NCBI GenBank assembly: GCA_020354625.1
Contig: CP070651.1
Span: 3,939,847 to 3,985,586, forward strand
DNA length: 45,740 nucleotides
From: Trueperaceae bacterium
Lineage (GTDB): Bacteria; Deinococcota; Deinococci; Deinococcales; Trueperaceae
Reading direction: 5' to 3'
The notes below the pieces were generated by a model that made no database searches, had not been told where the DNA came from, and saw only the letters and a list, made by a program, of their open reading frames with translations. Positions 8,561 to 17,781 of this stretch are shown here, piece by piece (within the stretch, counting starts at the first letter, position 1; the number at the start of each line of letters is the position of its first letter). Made by a program: the position numbers and the translations under genes.

Positions 8561-8761
8561 ATGAACCGCCCCAACCGACGATACGAAGACCTTACTCCCT
8601 CCGCCCCATTCGAGAGAAACAAGCATCCCGGCGTCTTTTTTCCTCCAACTGCAAAGAGCAAGAAAGGGTATCGAATCGCCGATCCCTTCGCCCGTTTTCC
8701 CACACGCAACTACTGGTTTCACTTCATCCCGATCTCATTCTCGGAGAAGCCGCATTCCTGA
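8561..8761 (+). CDS. Possible small basic protein
   Basis: A 66-codon frame rich in Arg, Pro, Phe and Lys (NRPNRRYEDLTPSAPFER at the start). The only support is TAGACT at 8549-8554, 6 nt before ATG 8561. A longer competing frame (8401-8784, another phase) covers the same DNA. Neither is recognised; at most one is real. Confidence 0.25.
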   Translation: MNRPNRRYEDLTPSAPFERNKHPGVFFPPTAKSKKGYRIADPFARFPTRNYWFHFIPISFSEKPHS

Positions 8762-8780
8762 ACCCGCAGCACTCGAATCC

Positions 8781-8825
8781 ATAGCGAGACCGGTCCTGGG
8801 CTAAACCCAGGACCGGTCTCGCTAT
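8781..8825. terminator. Perfect 20-bp inverted repeat between convergent genes
   Basis: Arms 8781-8800 and 8806-8825 are perfectly complementary with a 5-nt loop (CTAAA). The stem is GC-rich but no T-run follows on either strand, so it is an atypical bidirectional terminator or mRNA 3'-end stabiliser. The stop codon of the minus-strand gene (8822-8824) lies inside the right arm. Confidence 0.6.
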
Positions 8826-9172
8826 AGGCGGTTCTCTACCTGAGCAATTGTAGCCTCGACAAAATGGCGCAGCTTCGCTCTCCGCTCCGGCTTTCGGAGC
8901 TCTTGATCCTCCAGACGACGTGTGAGCATGAGCATTAAACAGTACATTTTGGTCGTGATCTCGCTCTTGAGAATCTCAATATCGTACTCCGGCACCGAAT
9001 CTTCCACGAGCGCCGGCAACGAGAGCACCCTCCCCCGCTTCCCCTCGATCTTGACGAAGATCACGTCGCTTTCCCGGCGGCCCTCGGCGAATTTGGCGCG
9101 TACGCCCGTCGCTCGAGCCAGTTCGTTGATACCACGACGGAGCTGAAGTTCTGTCTCGTTATACTGTTCCAC
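8822..9172 (-). CDS. Small hypothetical protein
   Basis: A 116-residue soluble protein with a charged C-terminal helix (RRLEDQELRKPERRAKLRHF). No family recognised. GTG 9172 is chosen because GAGAGG lies 8 nt upstream; TTG 9178 is in frame but too close to that site. Confidence 0.5.
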   Translation of the reverse strand: MEQYNETELQLRRGINELARATGVRAKFAEGRRESDVIFVKIEGKRGRVLSLPALVEDSVPEYDIEILKSEITTKMYCLMLMLTRRLEDQELRKPERRAKLRHFVEATIAQVENRL

Positions 9173-9333
9173 AATCAATACCTCTCACTCACCACCTGCA
9201 TGATAAGACCGCAGCAGCCGTCGACGCGGTCGTTCGTCACAACGATTCAATTGCCACACCTCACGTAGTATTCGGTGAGACCGCCTCATTGCAATCGGCG
9301 AGGTGATGGGTGAACAGGAATTGAGGAGAGCGG

Positions 9334-10788
<1,455 letters not shown>

Positions 10789-10790
10789 TT

Positions 10791-10796
10791 AGCCTA
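10791..10796 (-). promoter_or_regulatory. -10 box (TAGGCT) for proS
   Basis: TAGGCT lies 8 nt before ATG 10782 on the minus strand, without a Shine-Dalgarno. Confidence 0.35.
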
Positions 10797-10888
10797 TCAG
10801 GTTTCCGTGCCGACTTGGCAACATCGTCAATTGGAGAATCGTGTGCCTGCCACCTGTCTGCTAGGCTATAGGGTGTGAGGCTAGAGGT

Positions 10889-11359
10889 GTGACGCGAAAC
10901 CGGACACGACCTCCCCAAGACGGTATCCCTACCATCCTTTACGATGGGGAGTGTCGCTTGTGCTGTGCCCAAGCCGAAACAGCCCGCAAACTCGGTAGGA
11001 ACCGGGTGGCGGTAAAACCGCTCCAAAACAATCTGAACGCCTTTCCGAATCTCGAACTCGAAGAGGCCCTGCGCGAAATGAAGCTGATCGATACCGACGG
11101 GCGGATCTATGGTGGGGCAGAGAGCATCGTTCGCCTCATCACCTACGGTCACCCGCTGATCGGCAAGCTCCTCAAGCTCTACTACCTACCTGGGCTGCGG
11201 TGGCTTGCCGACCAGAGCTACGCATGGGTGGCCAAAAACCGCTACCGGCTTTTCGGGCGCGCGGACCTGTGTGACGACGGCAGCTGCGCCGTTCATTTCC
11301 CAGACCAGGCCAAGGCACCCGAGCCCCCCAAAAGACGCTCCGAACTTCGGGAACGCTAA
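10889..11359 (+). CDS. DUF393 (DCC family) thiol-disulfide oxidoreductase-like protein
   Basis: A 156-residue protein with the family's N-terminal ILYDGECRLCCA, i.e. DxxCxxC in a thioredoxin-like fold. It also has the GGAESIVRL segment and a basic C-terminal tail. Family members are presumed redox proteins, but their partners are not established. The start is GTG 10889; no strong ribosome site is visible, only a weak GAGG upstream. It precedes metG by 217 nt, which include a separate promoter. Confidence 0.85.
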   Translation: MTRNRTRPPQDGIPTILYDGECRLCCAQAETARKLGRNRVAVKPLQNNLNAFPNLELEEALREMKLIDTDGRIYGGAESIVRLITYGHPLIGKLLKLYYLPGLRWLADQSYAWVAKNRYRLFGRADLCDDGSCAVHFPDQAKAPEPPKRRSELRER

Positions 11360-11436
11360 ACACGCCCAAGCCGAGGTAGCGACCGTCGTGACGTGATCTT
11401 GGAAACCTGCCCTGGAACCCTCCAATGCCGTTCTGC

Positions 11437-11442
11437 TATACT
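11437..11442 (+). promoter_or_regulatory. -10 box (TATACT) of the metG leader transcript
   Basis: TATACT with a weak -35 (TGGAAC, 11413-11418, 18-nt spacer). It is 9 nt before the ATG of a 13-codon leader ORF and 134 nt before metG. Confidence 0.5.
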
Positions 11443-11451
11443 CGCTACGGT

Positions 11452-11493
11452 ATGGCACGGCGAATGGCACGAAGAAGCCCTGTTTCGAGCTAG
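11452..11493 (+). CDS. Putative metG leader peptide (13 residues)
   Basis: An ATG 9 nt below TATACT opens MARRMARRSPVSS and stops at TAG 11491-11493. It carries two Met codons and five Arg codons within 8 codons... four of them in two RR pairs (residues 3-4 and 7-8). It overlaps the left arm (11477-11482) of a stem that competes with the downstream terminator, so ribosome position could decide whether metG is transcribed. It is a prediction from position and structure only. Confidence 0.35.
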   Translation: MARRMARRSPVSS

Positions 11494-11518
11494 GCAAACC
11501 GTCTGGCGGTGGCAGGGC
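11477..11518 (+). promoter_or_regulatory. Putative antiterminator stem in the metG leader
   Basis: GCCCTG (11477-11482) is complementary to CAGGGC (11513-11518). The stem encloses a smaller ACCG/CGGT hairpin (loop TCTGG). It shares bases 11515-11518 with the terminator's 5' arm, so the two structures exclude one another. Confidence 0.4.
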
Positions 11519-11544
11519 GTCGTGATCCGGCGCCCGCTTTTTTT
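11515..11544 (+). terminator. Intrinsic terminator inside the metG leader
   Basis: Stem GGGCGTCG (11515-11522) with CGGCGCCC (11528-11535), one G-T pair, 5-nt loop, followed by GC and seven T (11538-11544). It stands between the leader promoter and metG, as expected for an attenuator; it could also simply end the DUF393 transcript. Confidence 0.65.
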
Positions 11545-11576
11545 GTCCCTCATGTGAGGGCCGACGGAGGAGCTGC

Positions 11577-13631
11577 ATGGAGTCAGAAGCGACCGTATCC
11601 CCCCAACTAGAAGAATTGGGCAAGGAAAAGGAGCGTGCAACCTACTACGCCACCACGCCGATCTTCTACGTGAATGCCGAACCCCACATCGGCCACGCCT
11701 ACACCACCATCTTGGTAGATGTGGTGACACGCTTCCACCGGCTCAAGGGCGACGATACCTATTTCCTTACGGGAACAGACGAGCACGGCGAGAAGGTCCA
11801 GAAAGCGGCCGAAGCACACGGCATGAGCCCTGAGGAGTATACCGATAAGGTCGCCGCACAGTTCCGCGATACCTGGGACCGGCTCGACATCCGCTACGAC
11901 GAGTTTATCCGCACCACCGAAGATCGTCACAAACGAGTGGTGCAGGAGATTCTGCAGCGCGTCTACGACAACGGTGATATCTTCTACGGCGAGTACAGCG
12001 GGCTCTACTGCGTCGGAGCAGAGCGGTTCGTCACCGAAAAAGAGCTAGTCGACGGCAAGTGTCCCGATTCGGACAGCCCACCCGAGCACCGCAGCGAGGC
12101 GAACTACTTTTTCCGTATGGAGAAGTACCGGCCCTGGCTGCGCGAGTACATCGAGGACAATCCCGACTTCATCCGTCCTGGGCGCTATAAGAACGAGGTC
12201 TTGGCCATGCTGCGCGAGCCGATCGGCGACCTCTCGATCAGCCGCCCGCGCTCGCGTGTCCCTTGGGGAATCCCCCTCCCCTGGGACGAGGACCACGTCA
12301 CCTATGTCTGGTTCGACGCGTTGATCAACTACTACTCAGCCCTGGTCTCGAAGGGTCTCGAGGGGCGTTACTGGCCCCACGTCGAACACTTCATCGCCAA
12401 AGATATCGTCAAACCCCACGGCGTCTTCTGGCCCACCATGCTCAAAGCCGCAGGCCTCCCCCTCTACCAGCACCTCAACGTGCACGGCTACTGGCTCCAC
12501 GACGAACGCAAGATGAGCAAGTCGATCGGCAACGTGGTCCGTCCGCTCGAACTCCAACAGACGTACGGAAACGACGCCTTTCGTTACTTTTTGCTGAGGG
12601 ATATGACTTTTGGACTCGACGCCTCCTTCGGCGAATTGGGGTTGGCTGAGCGCATCAACAGCGACCTTGCCAACGACCTCGGAAACCTTCTCAACCGTAC
12701 ACTGGGCATGGTCAGCAAGTACTGTGACGGAGCGGTGCCACGGCCCGGCATGCTCGAGCCCATCGACGAGGATCTCAAGGAGAGCTTCACCAGGCTTCCG
12801 GAAGTGATTACGGCATACTTCGACAACCTGCAGTTCGAACGGGCCATAGAAGCGGTGCTTGAAGCGGTGCGAAAAGCCAACAAGTATATCTCGGACACGC
12901 AACCGTGGGCCCTGGCCAAAGATGAAGGCCAGCATGAGCGGCTCGCCACGGTCCTCAACACCTGTGTAGAGGCCTTGCGTTGTGCCAGCATCTTGCTCGA
13001 GCCCATCATCCCCCACAAGGCACAAGAGTTGCGCAAGCAGCTCGGCATCAGGCGTATCCCCTACGACTTGGCCAGCTCCGGTGAGTGGAACCTCGTTCCG
13101 GCCGGCACCCAGACACAACCGGGGCCACCGCTATTCCCCAAAATCGACCTCGATGCCTTGGGAGAAGAGGAGCAAGAGGCACCGGCTCAAGAGGACCTCG
13201 AGGAGCCTCCGCGGGCCCAGACCGCAGCCGTCCCGGAGACAGCACCGCCGCCCGCAACGTCTCCAGAAGAGCCTGGCAACACAGCGCCGACGCTCTCCCA
13301 CAAACAGGAGATCGGTATCGACGACTTTGCCAAGCTCGAACTCCGGGTAGCGACCATCCTCAAAGCAGAAGAACACCCCAAAGCAGATAAGCTGTTGGTT
13401 TTGACGGTCAGATTGGGCCCTGAGCAGCGCACGGTCGTGTCGGGCATCAAAGAACACTACCAGCCGCTCGAGCTGGTGGGCAAAAAGATCGTCCTGGTCA
13501 CCAACCTGAAGCCGGTCAAGTTGCGCGGCATCACCTCCCAGGGCATGATCCTAGCCGCTGAAGATGAGCAGGGGAGCCTTAGCATCGCGACACTCGACCG
13601 CGACGTGGCCGATGGCAGTGAGGTGAATTAG
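11577..13631 (+). CDS. metG: Methionyl-tRNA synthetase with C-terminal tRNA-binding domain
   Basis: Charges tRNA-Met. The 684 residues comprise the class I Rossmann core with HIGH (PHIGHAYTT) at about residue 38, KMSKS (ERKMSKSIGN) at about 310, the anticodon helix bundle, a Pro/Glu/Ala-rich linker (about 525-575), and a C-terminal EMAPII/Trbp111-like OB fold (DFAKLELRVATI to the end) used for dimerisation and tRNA binding. The zinc knuckle is degenerate: CVGAERF and GKCPDSDS keep two Cys where Thermus MetRS has three Cys and a His. GGAGG lies just before ATG 11577. Expression is probably controlled by the leader at 11437-11544. Confidence 0.97.
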   Translation: MESEATVSPQLEELGKEKERATYYATTPIFYVNAEPHIGHAYTTILVDVVTRFHRLKGDDTYFLTGTDEHGEKVQKAAEAHGMSPEEYTDKVAAQFRDTWDRLDIRYDEFIRTTEDRHKRVVQEILQRVYDNGDIFYGEYSGLYCVGAERFVTEKELVDGKCPDSDSPPEHRSEANYFFRMEKYRPWLREYIEDNPDFIRPGRYKNEVLAMLREPIGDLSISRPRSRVPWGIPLPWDEDHVTYVWFDALINYYSALVSKGLEGRYWPHVEHFIAKDIVKPHGVFWPTMLKAAGLPLYQHLNVHGYWLHDERKMSKSIGNVVRPLELQQTYGNDAFRYFLLRDMTFGLDASFGELGLAERINSDLANDLGNLLNRTLGMVSKYCDGAVPRPGMLEPIDEDLKESFTRLPEVITAYFDNLQFERAIEAVLEAVRKANKYISDTQPWALAKDEGQHERLATVLNTCVEALRCASILLEPIIPHKAQELRKQLGIRRIPYDLASSGEWNLVPAGTQTQPGPPLFPKIDLDALGEEEQEAPAQEDLEEPPRAQTAAVPETAPPPATSPEEPGNTAPTLSHKQEIGIDDFAKLELRVATILKAEEHPKADKLLVLTVRLGPEQRTVVSGIKEHYQPLELVGKKIVLVTNLKPVKLRGITSQGMILAAEDEQGSLSIATLDRDVADGSEVN

Positions 13632-13690
13632 GCCCACGCTGTGTAGCCGAACCACACCGAGGCGAAACATTCTCTCATCGGCGCCGGTTT

Positions 13691-14230
13691 CTACGAAAAG
13701 CCCGCCTCTTCCACCCGGTACCAGCTCACCGCGAGGGTGTCGTCGAAGATGAAGTGCCCTTCGAGCGATTTGCCGCTCAAGACCTGGGGCAACCAGAAGC
13801 GGGCATCAGACCACATCTCGTCGAAGGGGATACGGTCGAGATCGAACCAGATGGGCTCGACCTCATCGGACTCCACCGGTTGCCCCTTCCACTTGAGCGC
13901 CGTAAAGACCCACGCCCGCATGTTCCAACTCGTATCCCGGGTCGGGAAGAAAAAGGAGAGCGAACCGACCCGCTTCGGGTCCAGAGGCAAAACACCGGTC
14001 TCCTCTACCGTCTCACGGATCGCCGTTTGAACGATATCCTCACCATCTTCCGCGGTCCCGCCGATGCCGACGATCTTGCCGCGGCCAAAACCGGTCTTCT
14101 TGCGAGCCAAGAGGACCTGGCCATCACGCAACAAAAAGAGCAGGCTGCGGGACGGTGAAGTGATCTCACCAAGCTCAGAGGAGAGGCTCTTGGCCACACC
14201 GTACCCTATCATTCGCCGGTGGGCCCCCAA
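13691..14230 (-). CDS. Nudix hydrolase, MTH1/8-oxo-dGTPase-like
   Basis: Contains a full Nudix box (GGTAEDGEDIVQTAIRETVEETG), whose Glu residues bind the metal. The C-terminal part (WLPQVLSGKSLEGHFIFDD) resembles human MTH1, so oxidised purine nucleotides (8-oxo-dGTP, 2-OH-dATP) are the likely substrates and mutation avoidance the role; other nucleoside diphosphate substrates remain possible. The start is uncertain: the frame opens at 14230, ATG 14212 is in frame, and neither has a clear ribosome site. It converges on metG and is divergent from the rib operon, separated by heptad element 3. Confidence 0.85.
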   Translation of the reverse strand: MGAHRRMIGYGVAKSLSSELGEITSPSRSLLFLLRDGQVLLARKKTGFGRGKIVGIGGTAEDGEDIVQTAIRETVEETGVLPLDPKRVGSLSFFFPTRDTSWNMRAWVFTALKWKGQPVESDEVEPIWFDLDRIPFDEMWSDARFWLPQVLSGKSLEGHFIFDDTLAVSWYRVEEAGFS

Positions 14231-14263
14231 AACGCGTGTAAGGATCTATTTGATAAAACCCCG

Positions 14264-14506
14264 ATGGGTCATGGGTGATGAGTGATGGGTCATGGGTGTT
14301 GCGAAGGTCACGGTCGGCTCCGTCCATATCTACCCGTTGCGTTCTTGGAACGAGCGCTCTTACATCCTCACTCGCTTGAGGTTGACCCACGCATTACACA
14401 TTACCCATTCCTCATCACCTGCCTTCCAGACACAAGCACAAGAGTGGACTCATTCAAGCCCGACCACTCGCGACCCTCATCACTCATCACTGCTCACCCA
14501 TCACTG
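14264..14506. repeat. Heptad-repeat inverted element, copy 3
   Basis: The left arm has five ATGRGTR-type heptamers in a row (ATGGGTC ATGGGTG ATGAGTG ATGGGTC ATGGGTG) and then TTGCGAA. Inverted arms follow at about 14383-14418 and 14474-14506. Between the last two lies GTGGACTCATTC, which matches GGACTCATTC inside copy 4. It sits directly upstream of the rib-operon promoter region. Confidence 0.75.
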
Positions 14507-14546
14507 TTTGCTGGCGCAGCCTACCAAGATCGAACAGGCCTTCTCG

Positions 14547-14552
14547 TATACT
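14547..14552 (+). promoter_or_regulatory. Likely -10 box (TATACT) of the rib operon
   Basis: TATACT is about 40 nt before the FMN riboswitch. No good -35 is seen. A near-perfect dyad (GGTGGG, loop TAGTA, CCCACC, 14559-14575) begins right after the expected transcription start and could be an operator or a 5' stabilising hairpin. Confidence 0.45.
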
Positions 14553-14591
14553 TGAAGTGGTGGGTAGTACCCACCAAAAAACGTAGTTTGG

Positions 14592-14737
14592 CTCCTTCGG
14601 GGCAGGGTGTAATTCCCGACCGGCGGTCATTCGCCTCCACAATGGCAGAGGGTGATCAGTCCGCGAAGCCGCCCAAGAGCGGCCCGAGCCAGTGAGACTC
14701 TGGCACCGACGGTGATAGTCCGGATGGAAGAAGGAGG
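14592..14737 (+). promoter_or_regulatory. FMN riboswitch (RFN element)
   Basis: The conserved RFN blocks are all present: TTCGGGGCAGGGTG, AATTCCCGACCGGCGGT, GTCCGCGA, GAGCCAGTGAGA, CACCGACGGTGATAGTCCGGATGGAAGA. Arm CTCCTTC (14592-14598) pairs perfectly with GAAGGAG (14730-14736), forming the closing P1 stem. That 3' strand is itself the best Shine-Dalgarno (AAGGAGG, 14731-14737), so FMN binding should hide the ribosome site and repress translation; no terminator is seen after the aptamer. Expected to shut ribD-ribE-ribBA off when FMN is plentiful. Confidence 0.95.
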
Positions 14738-14774
14738 TGATGCGGCAGCGTGGCTTGGGCCGGCGCTGCGGAGC

Positions 14775-15941
14775 ATGGAGTTTCGTTTCACTGATGTCCG
14801 AGAACGCCACATGGCGCGTGCGCTCGAGTTGGCCGAGCGCGGGCGCGGGTCGACCTCGCCTAACCCGATGGTCGGGTGCGTGGTCGTGCGAGATCACGAG
14901 ATCGTCGGCGAGGGGTGGCACCAGCGCGCCGGCGAGCCTCACGCCGAAATCCACGCCTTACGTGCGGCCGGCCTGGCTGCACGCGGCTCGACCGTCTACG
15001 TAACACTCGAGCCGTGCAATCACCATGGCCGCACCCCCCCTTGCAGCCGGGCGCTCATCGAGGCTGGTGTCAAACGGGTCATCATCGCCGCCCAAGACCC
15101 CAACCCTCGCGTCGATGGCCGCGGCATCGAGGCGCTCGAAAAAGCCGGCATCGAGGTCGAGGTAGGCGTTTTGGCACGTGAGGCCACAAGCCAAAACGAA
15201 GTGTTTTTTACCGTTCAGCTTGAAAAACGTCCCTTCGTCCTCTTCAAAACAGCCATGACGCTGGATGGCAAAATCGCTACCAGCACGGGTGAGTCACGCT
15301 GGATCACCGGGCCGCTGGCGCGAGAAAAGGTGCATCGGTGGCGCCATGAACTCGATGCGATCGCCGTGGGCATCAACACGGTTCTTCACGACGATCCACG
15401 CCTGACGACGCGCTTTGAGGGCGGATATAGCCCAGTAAAAGTAATCTTCGATTCAGCCGCCCGGACTCCGCCCCAAGCGAAGCTGTTTGAGGACGATCCG
15501 AGAGGAGAACGGGCACGGGTAATCGTCTTCGCCACCGAGAAGGCGTCCAAGACGCGGGTCGACGCTTTGCGGGAGCGCGGTGCCGAGGTGATTACCACCT
15601 CGCAGGTGAGCGGCAGGGTCGAGATCCGAACCGCTCTGGCAGAGCTGCTCGACCGCGAGTTGACCAGCGTATTGCTCGAAGGGGGCGGTACGCTCTCCTG
15701 GTCTTTTTTTGAAGCCCAAGCGGTAGACAGGCTCGCCTGGTTCATCAGCCCGAAACTCCTAGGGGGCAATGGGGCCAGCCCACTGGCCGGCGTGGGTGTC
15801 TCCCGCCTAGCGAGTGCATTTCATCTCGAAAGCTGGCAAACAGAAGCGCTCGGAATGGACCTTCTGATCACCGGCCGCCCGCTCTACCCAAAAGACCAGA
15901 AGCTTGAAGCAGGGTATGCCACCGAGGAGGTAGGTCGCTAA
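14775..15941 (+). CDS. ribD: Bifunctional diaminohydroxyphosphoribosylaminopyrimidine deaminase / 5-amino-6-(5-phosphoribosylamino)uracil reductase
   Basis: Performs the second and third steps from GTP to riboflavin. The N-terminal deaminase (about residues 1-145) has the zinc motifs HAEIHAL and PCNHHGRTPPC. The C-terminal NADPH-dependent reductase begins near KTAMTLDGKIATSTGESRWITG and has LLEGGGTLSWSFF. At 388 residues it is full length. The open frame extends upstream through the riboswitch to 14652; ATG 14775 gives the standard N-terminus. The AAGGAGG that the riboswitch hides is 38 nt upstream, an unusually long distance. First gene of ribD-ribE-ribBA; its stop abuts the ribE start. Confidence 0.95.
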   Translation: MEFRFTDVRERHMARALELAERGRGSTSPNPMVGCVVVRDHEIVGEGWHQRAGEPHAEIHALRAAGLAARGSTVYVTLEPCNHHGRTPPCSRALIEAGVKRVIIAAQDPNPRVDGRGIEALEKAGIEVEVGVLAREATSQNEVFFTVQLEKRPFVLFKTAMTLDGKIATSTGESRWITGPLAREKVHRWRHELDAIAVGINTVLHDDPRLTTRFEGGYSPVKVIFDSAARTPPQAKLFEDDPRGERARVIVFATEKASKTRVDALRERGAEVITTSQVSGRVEIRTALAELLDRELTSVLLEGGGTLSWSFFEAQAVDRLAWFISPKLLGGNGASPLAGVGVSRLASAFHLESWQTEALGMDLLITGRPLYPKDQKLEAGYATEEVGR

Positions 15942-16577
15942 ATGTTCACGGGTATCGTTGAAGAGGTCGGAGTTATCGAGAACGTCTTGGACACAGGGGG
16001 CGATCTCAGGGTATCGATCAGAGCCGAAAGGGTACTTGGCGATTTGGCCATCGGCGACTCGATCGCCGTGAGTGGGTGCTGCTTGACGGTTGTCTCCCTA
16101 GAAGAAGGATCTTTCACCGTCGAGCTCTCCAAGGAGACGGTAGCCAAGACCGCACCTCGCTGGCAGGAAGGGATCGATGTCAATCTCGAGCGGGCTATGC
16201 GAGCCGATAGCCGTTTCGGGGGGCACTTGGTGAGCGGCCACGTCGAAGCGACCGGGCAGGTGCTTTCGGTCGAGAGAGAGCCCGGCGCGTACGTGATCAG
16301 GGTAAAAGCCACACCGACGCTGGCAAAATATCTGATTCCCAAAGGTAGCATTACCGTCGATGGAGTAAGTCTGACGGTGGTCGATGTGGGCGGTCCGGCA
16401 GGGTCCGAGGCCTTGGCAACAGACGAGTTCACACTCTGGCTCATCCCGCATACGCTCGAAATCACCACCCTGGGCCAGCTGAAAGCCGGGGACAAGGTCA
16501 ACCTGGAAGCAGACCTGGTTGCCAAGTACCTCGAGCGCCTTACGCTCATGGAAAGAGAGGCTACGCATGTCCCCTGA
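15942..16577 (+). CDS. ribE: Riboflavin synthase alpha chain
   Basis: Dismutates two lumazine molecules into riboflavin and a pyrimidine that is recycled by RibH. The 211 residues form two similar lumazine-binding domains: the first opens with MFTGIVEEVG and has SIAVSGCCLTV, the second opens at FGGHLVSGHVEATG and has GSITVDGVSLTV. ATG 15942 follows the ribD stop directly, with GGAGGTAGG just upstream. Its end overlaps ribBA by 11 nt, implying translational coupling. Confidence 0.96.
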   Translation: MFTGIVEEVGVIENVLDTGGDLRVSIRAERVLGDLAIGDSIAVSGCCLTVVSLEEGSFTVELSKETVAKTAPRWQEGIDVNLERAMRADSRFGGHLVSGHVEATGQVLSVEREPGAYVIRVKATPTLAKYLIPKGSITVDGVSLTVVDVGGPAGSEALATDEFTLWLIPHTLEITTLGQLKAGDKVNLEADLVAKYLERLTLMEREATHVP

Positions 16578-17781
16578 GCTTCGGGGTCGATTGGCCACTA
16601 TCGAAGAGATCATCACCGCACTCAAGGAGAAACAGCCCGTCATCATCGTCGATGACGAAGACCGTGAGAACGAGGGCGACATCATCATCCCGGCAGAGAA
16701 CGCGACGTCGAACAACATCGCGTTTACGATCCGCTATACCGGGGGCGTGATCTGCCTGGCCATGGGAAATCAGTTGGCAGATCACCTCGAGTTGCCACCG
16801 ATGGTAGAGCACAACACTGCCAAACGAAACACGGCCTATACGGTCTCTATTGAAGCCAGAAAAGGGGTCGAGACGGGGATCAGCGCCAAGGATCGAGCGA
16901 CGACGATTTTGGCGACCGTTCGTGAAGGTGTCGGTCCCGACGACCTGGCTCGCCCCGGACACGTGTTCCCGCTGCGCGCTCGCGATGGAGGCGTACTCCG
17001 CCGTGCAGGCCATACCGAGGCCGCTGTGGACCTCTGCCGCTTGGCCGGTTTCAAGCCCGTCGCTGCCATCAGCGAACTCATGCACGACGACGGCACCATG
17101 ATGCGATTGCCGGCGATTGTCGATTTCGCCAGACAGCACGAGCTCAAGGTGGGTACCATCGCCGACCTGATCGCCTACCGGCTCAAAAGAGACGGCTTTT
17201 TAAAACCGGTCATCTCTGCGGTCATCCCGACCCCCTGGGCAGAGTTCACCATCCACGGTTATCTGGATGAACTCAACCAGAACGAACATATCGCCCTCAG
17301 CCTGGGAGAGATAGGAAACGGCCATCCGGTACTGACCCGTATGCACTCTGAATGCCTCACCGGCGACGCGCTACACAGTCTGCGGTGTGACTGCGGTTTC
17401 CAACGGGATGCGGCCCTCAAAGCGATCGCAGATGAAGGGCGTGGCGTGCTGGTCTACCTCAGACAGGAGGGGCGTGGTATCGGACTCCTCAACAAGATCA
17501 GAGCATACCAATTACAAGATGGGGGGGCGGATACGGTTGAGGCCAACGAAAAACTCGGCTTCCCTCCCGACTTGCGCGACTACGGTATCGGCGCTCAAAT
17601 CCTCTACCACCTCGGCGTACGAAAGCTACGGCTCCTGACCAATAATCCCCGAAAGGTGGCAGCCCTCAAAGGATACGGCATGGAGATCATCGAACGCGTA
17701 CCCTTGCACGCCGGCGCCAACCCATACAACGAAAAATACTTGGCGACCAAGGTCGCCAAACTCGGTCACCTGTCAGAGTAA
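16567..17781 (+). CDS. ribBA: Bifunctional 3,4-dihydroxy-2-butanone-4-phosphate synthase / GTP cyclohydrolase II
   Basis: Supplies both starting compounds for lumazine. The N-terminal RibB half (about 1-205) has DDEDRENEGD, GHVFPL and GHTEAAVDL. The C-terminal RibA half has the zinc site HSECLTGDALHSLRCDCG, RQEGRGIGL, and the Asn-Pro-Lys region NNPRKV. Both halves look catalytically complete and the 404 residues are normal. An upstream in-frame codon at 16519 lies inside ribE; ATG 16567 has GAGAGG upstream. Confidence 0.96.
   Translation: MSPELRGRLATIEEIITALKEKQPVIIVDDEDRENEGDIIIPAENATSNNIAFTIRYTGGVICLAMGNQLADHLELPPMVEHNTAKRNTAYTVSIEARKGVETGISAKDRATTILATVREGVGPDDLARPGHVFPLRARDGGVLRRAGHTEAAVDLCRLAGFKPVAAISELMHDDGTMMRLPAIVDFARQHELKVGTIADLIAYRLKRDGFLKPVISAVIPTPWAEFTIHGYLDELNQNEHIALSLGEIGNGHPVLTRMHSECLTGDALHSLRCDCGFQRDAALKAIADEGRGVLVYLRQEGRGIGLLNKIRAYQLQDGGADTVEANEKLGFPPDLRDYGIGAQILYHLGVRKLRLLTNNPRKVAALKGYGMEIIERVPLHAGANPYNEKYLATKVAKLGHLSE

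Noticed and set aside
8401-8784. 127-codon plus-strand frame
   Set aside because: Low-complexity basic translation, no start signal, competes with a better-supported small frame; not called as a gene.
9300-9330. Possible fifth heptad element
   Set aside because: Only one ATGGGTG unit is present, with no junction or inverted arm.
11443-11576. T-box, SAM or c-di-GMP riboswitch before metG
   Set aside because: Neither the T-box GGTGGNACCGCG motif nor SAM aptamer blocks are present; a short GGCAAACC match to c-di-GMP-I aptamers is not backed by the rest of the consensus.
14652-14774. N-terminal extension of ribD
   Set aside because: It would be encoded by the FMN riboswitch itself and does not belong to RibD proteins.
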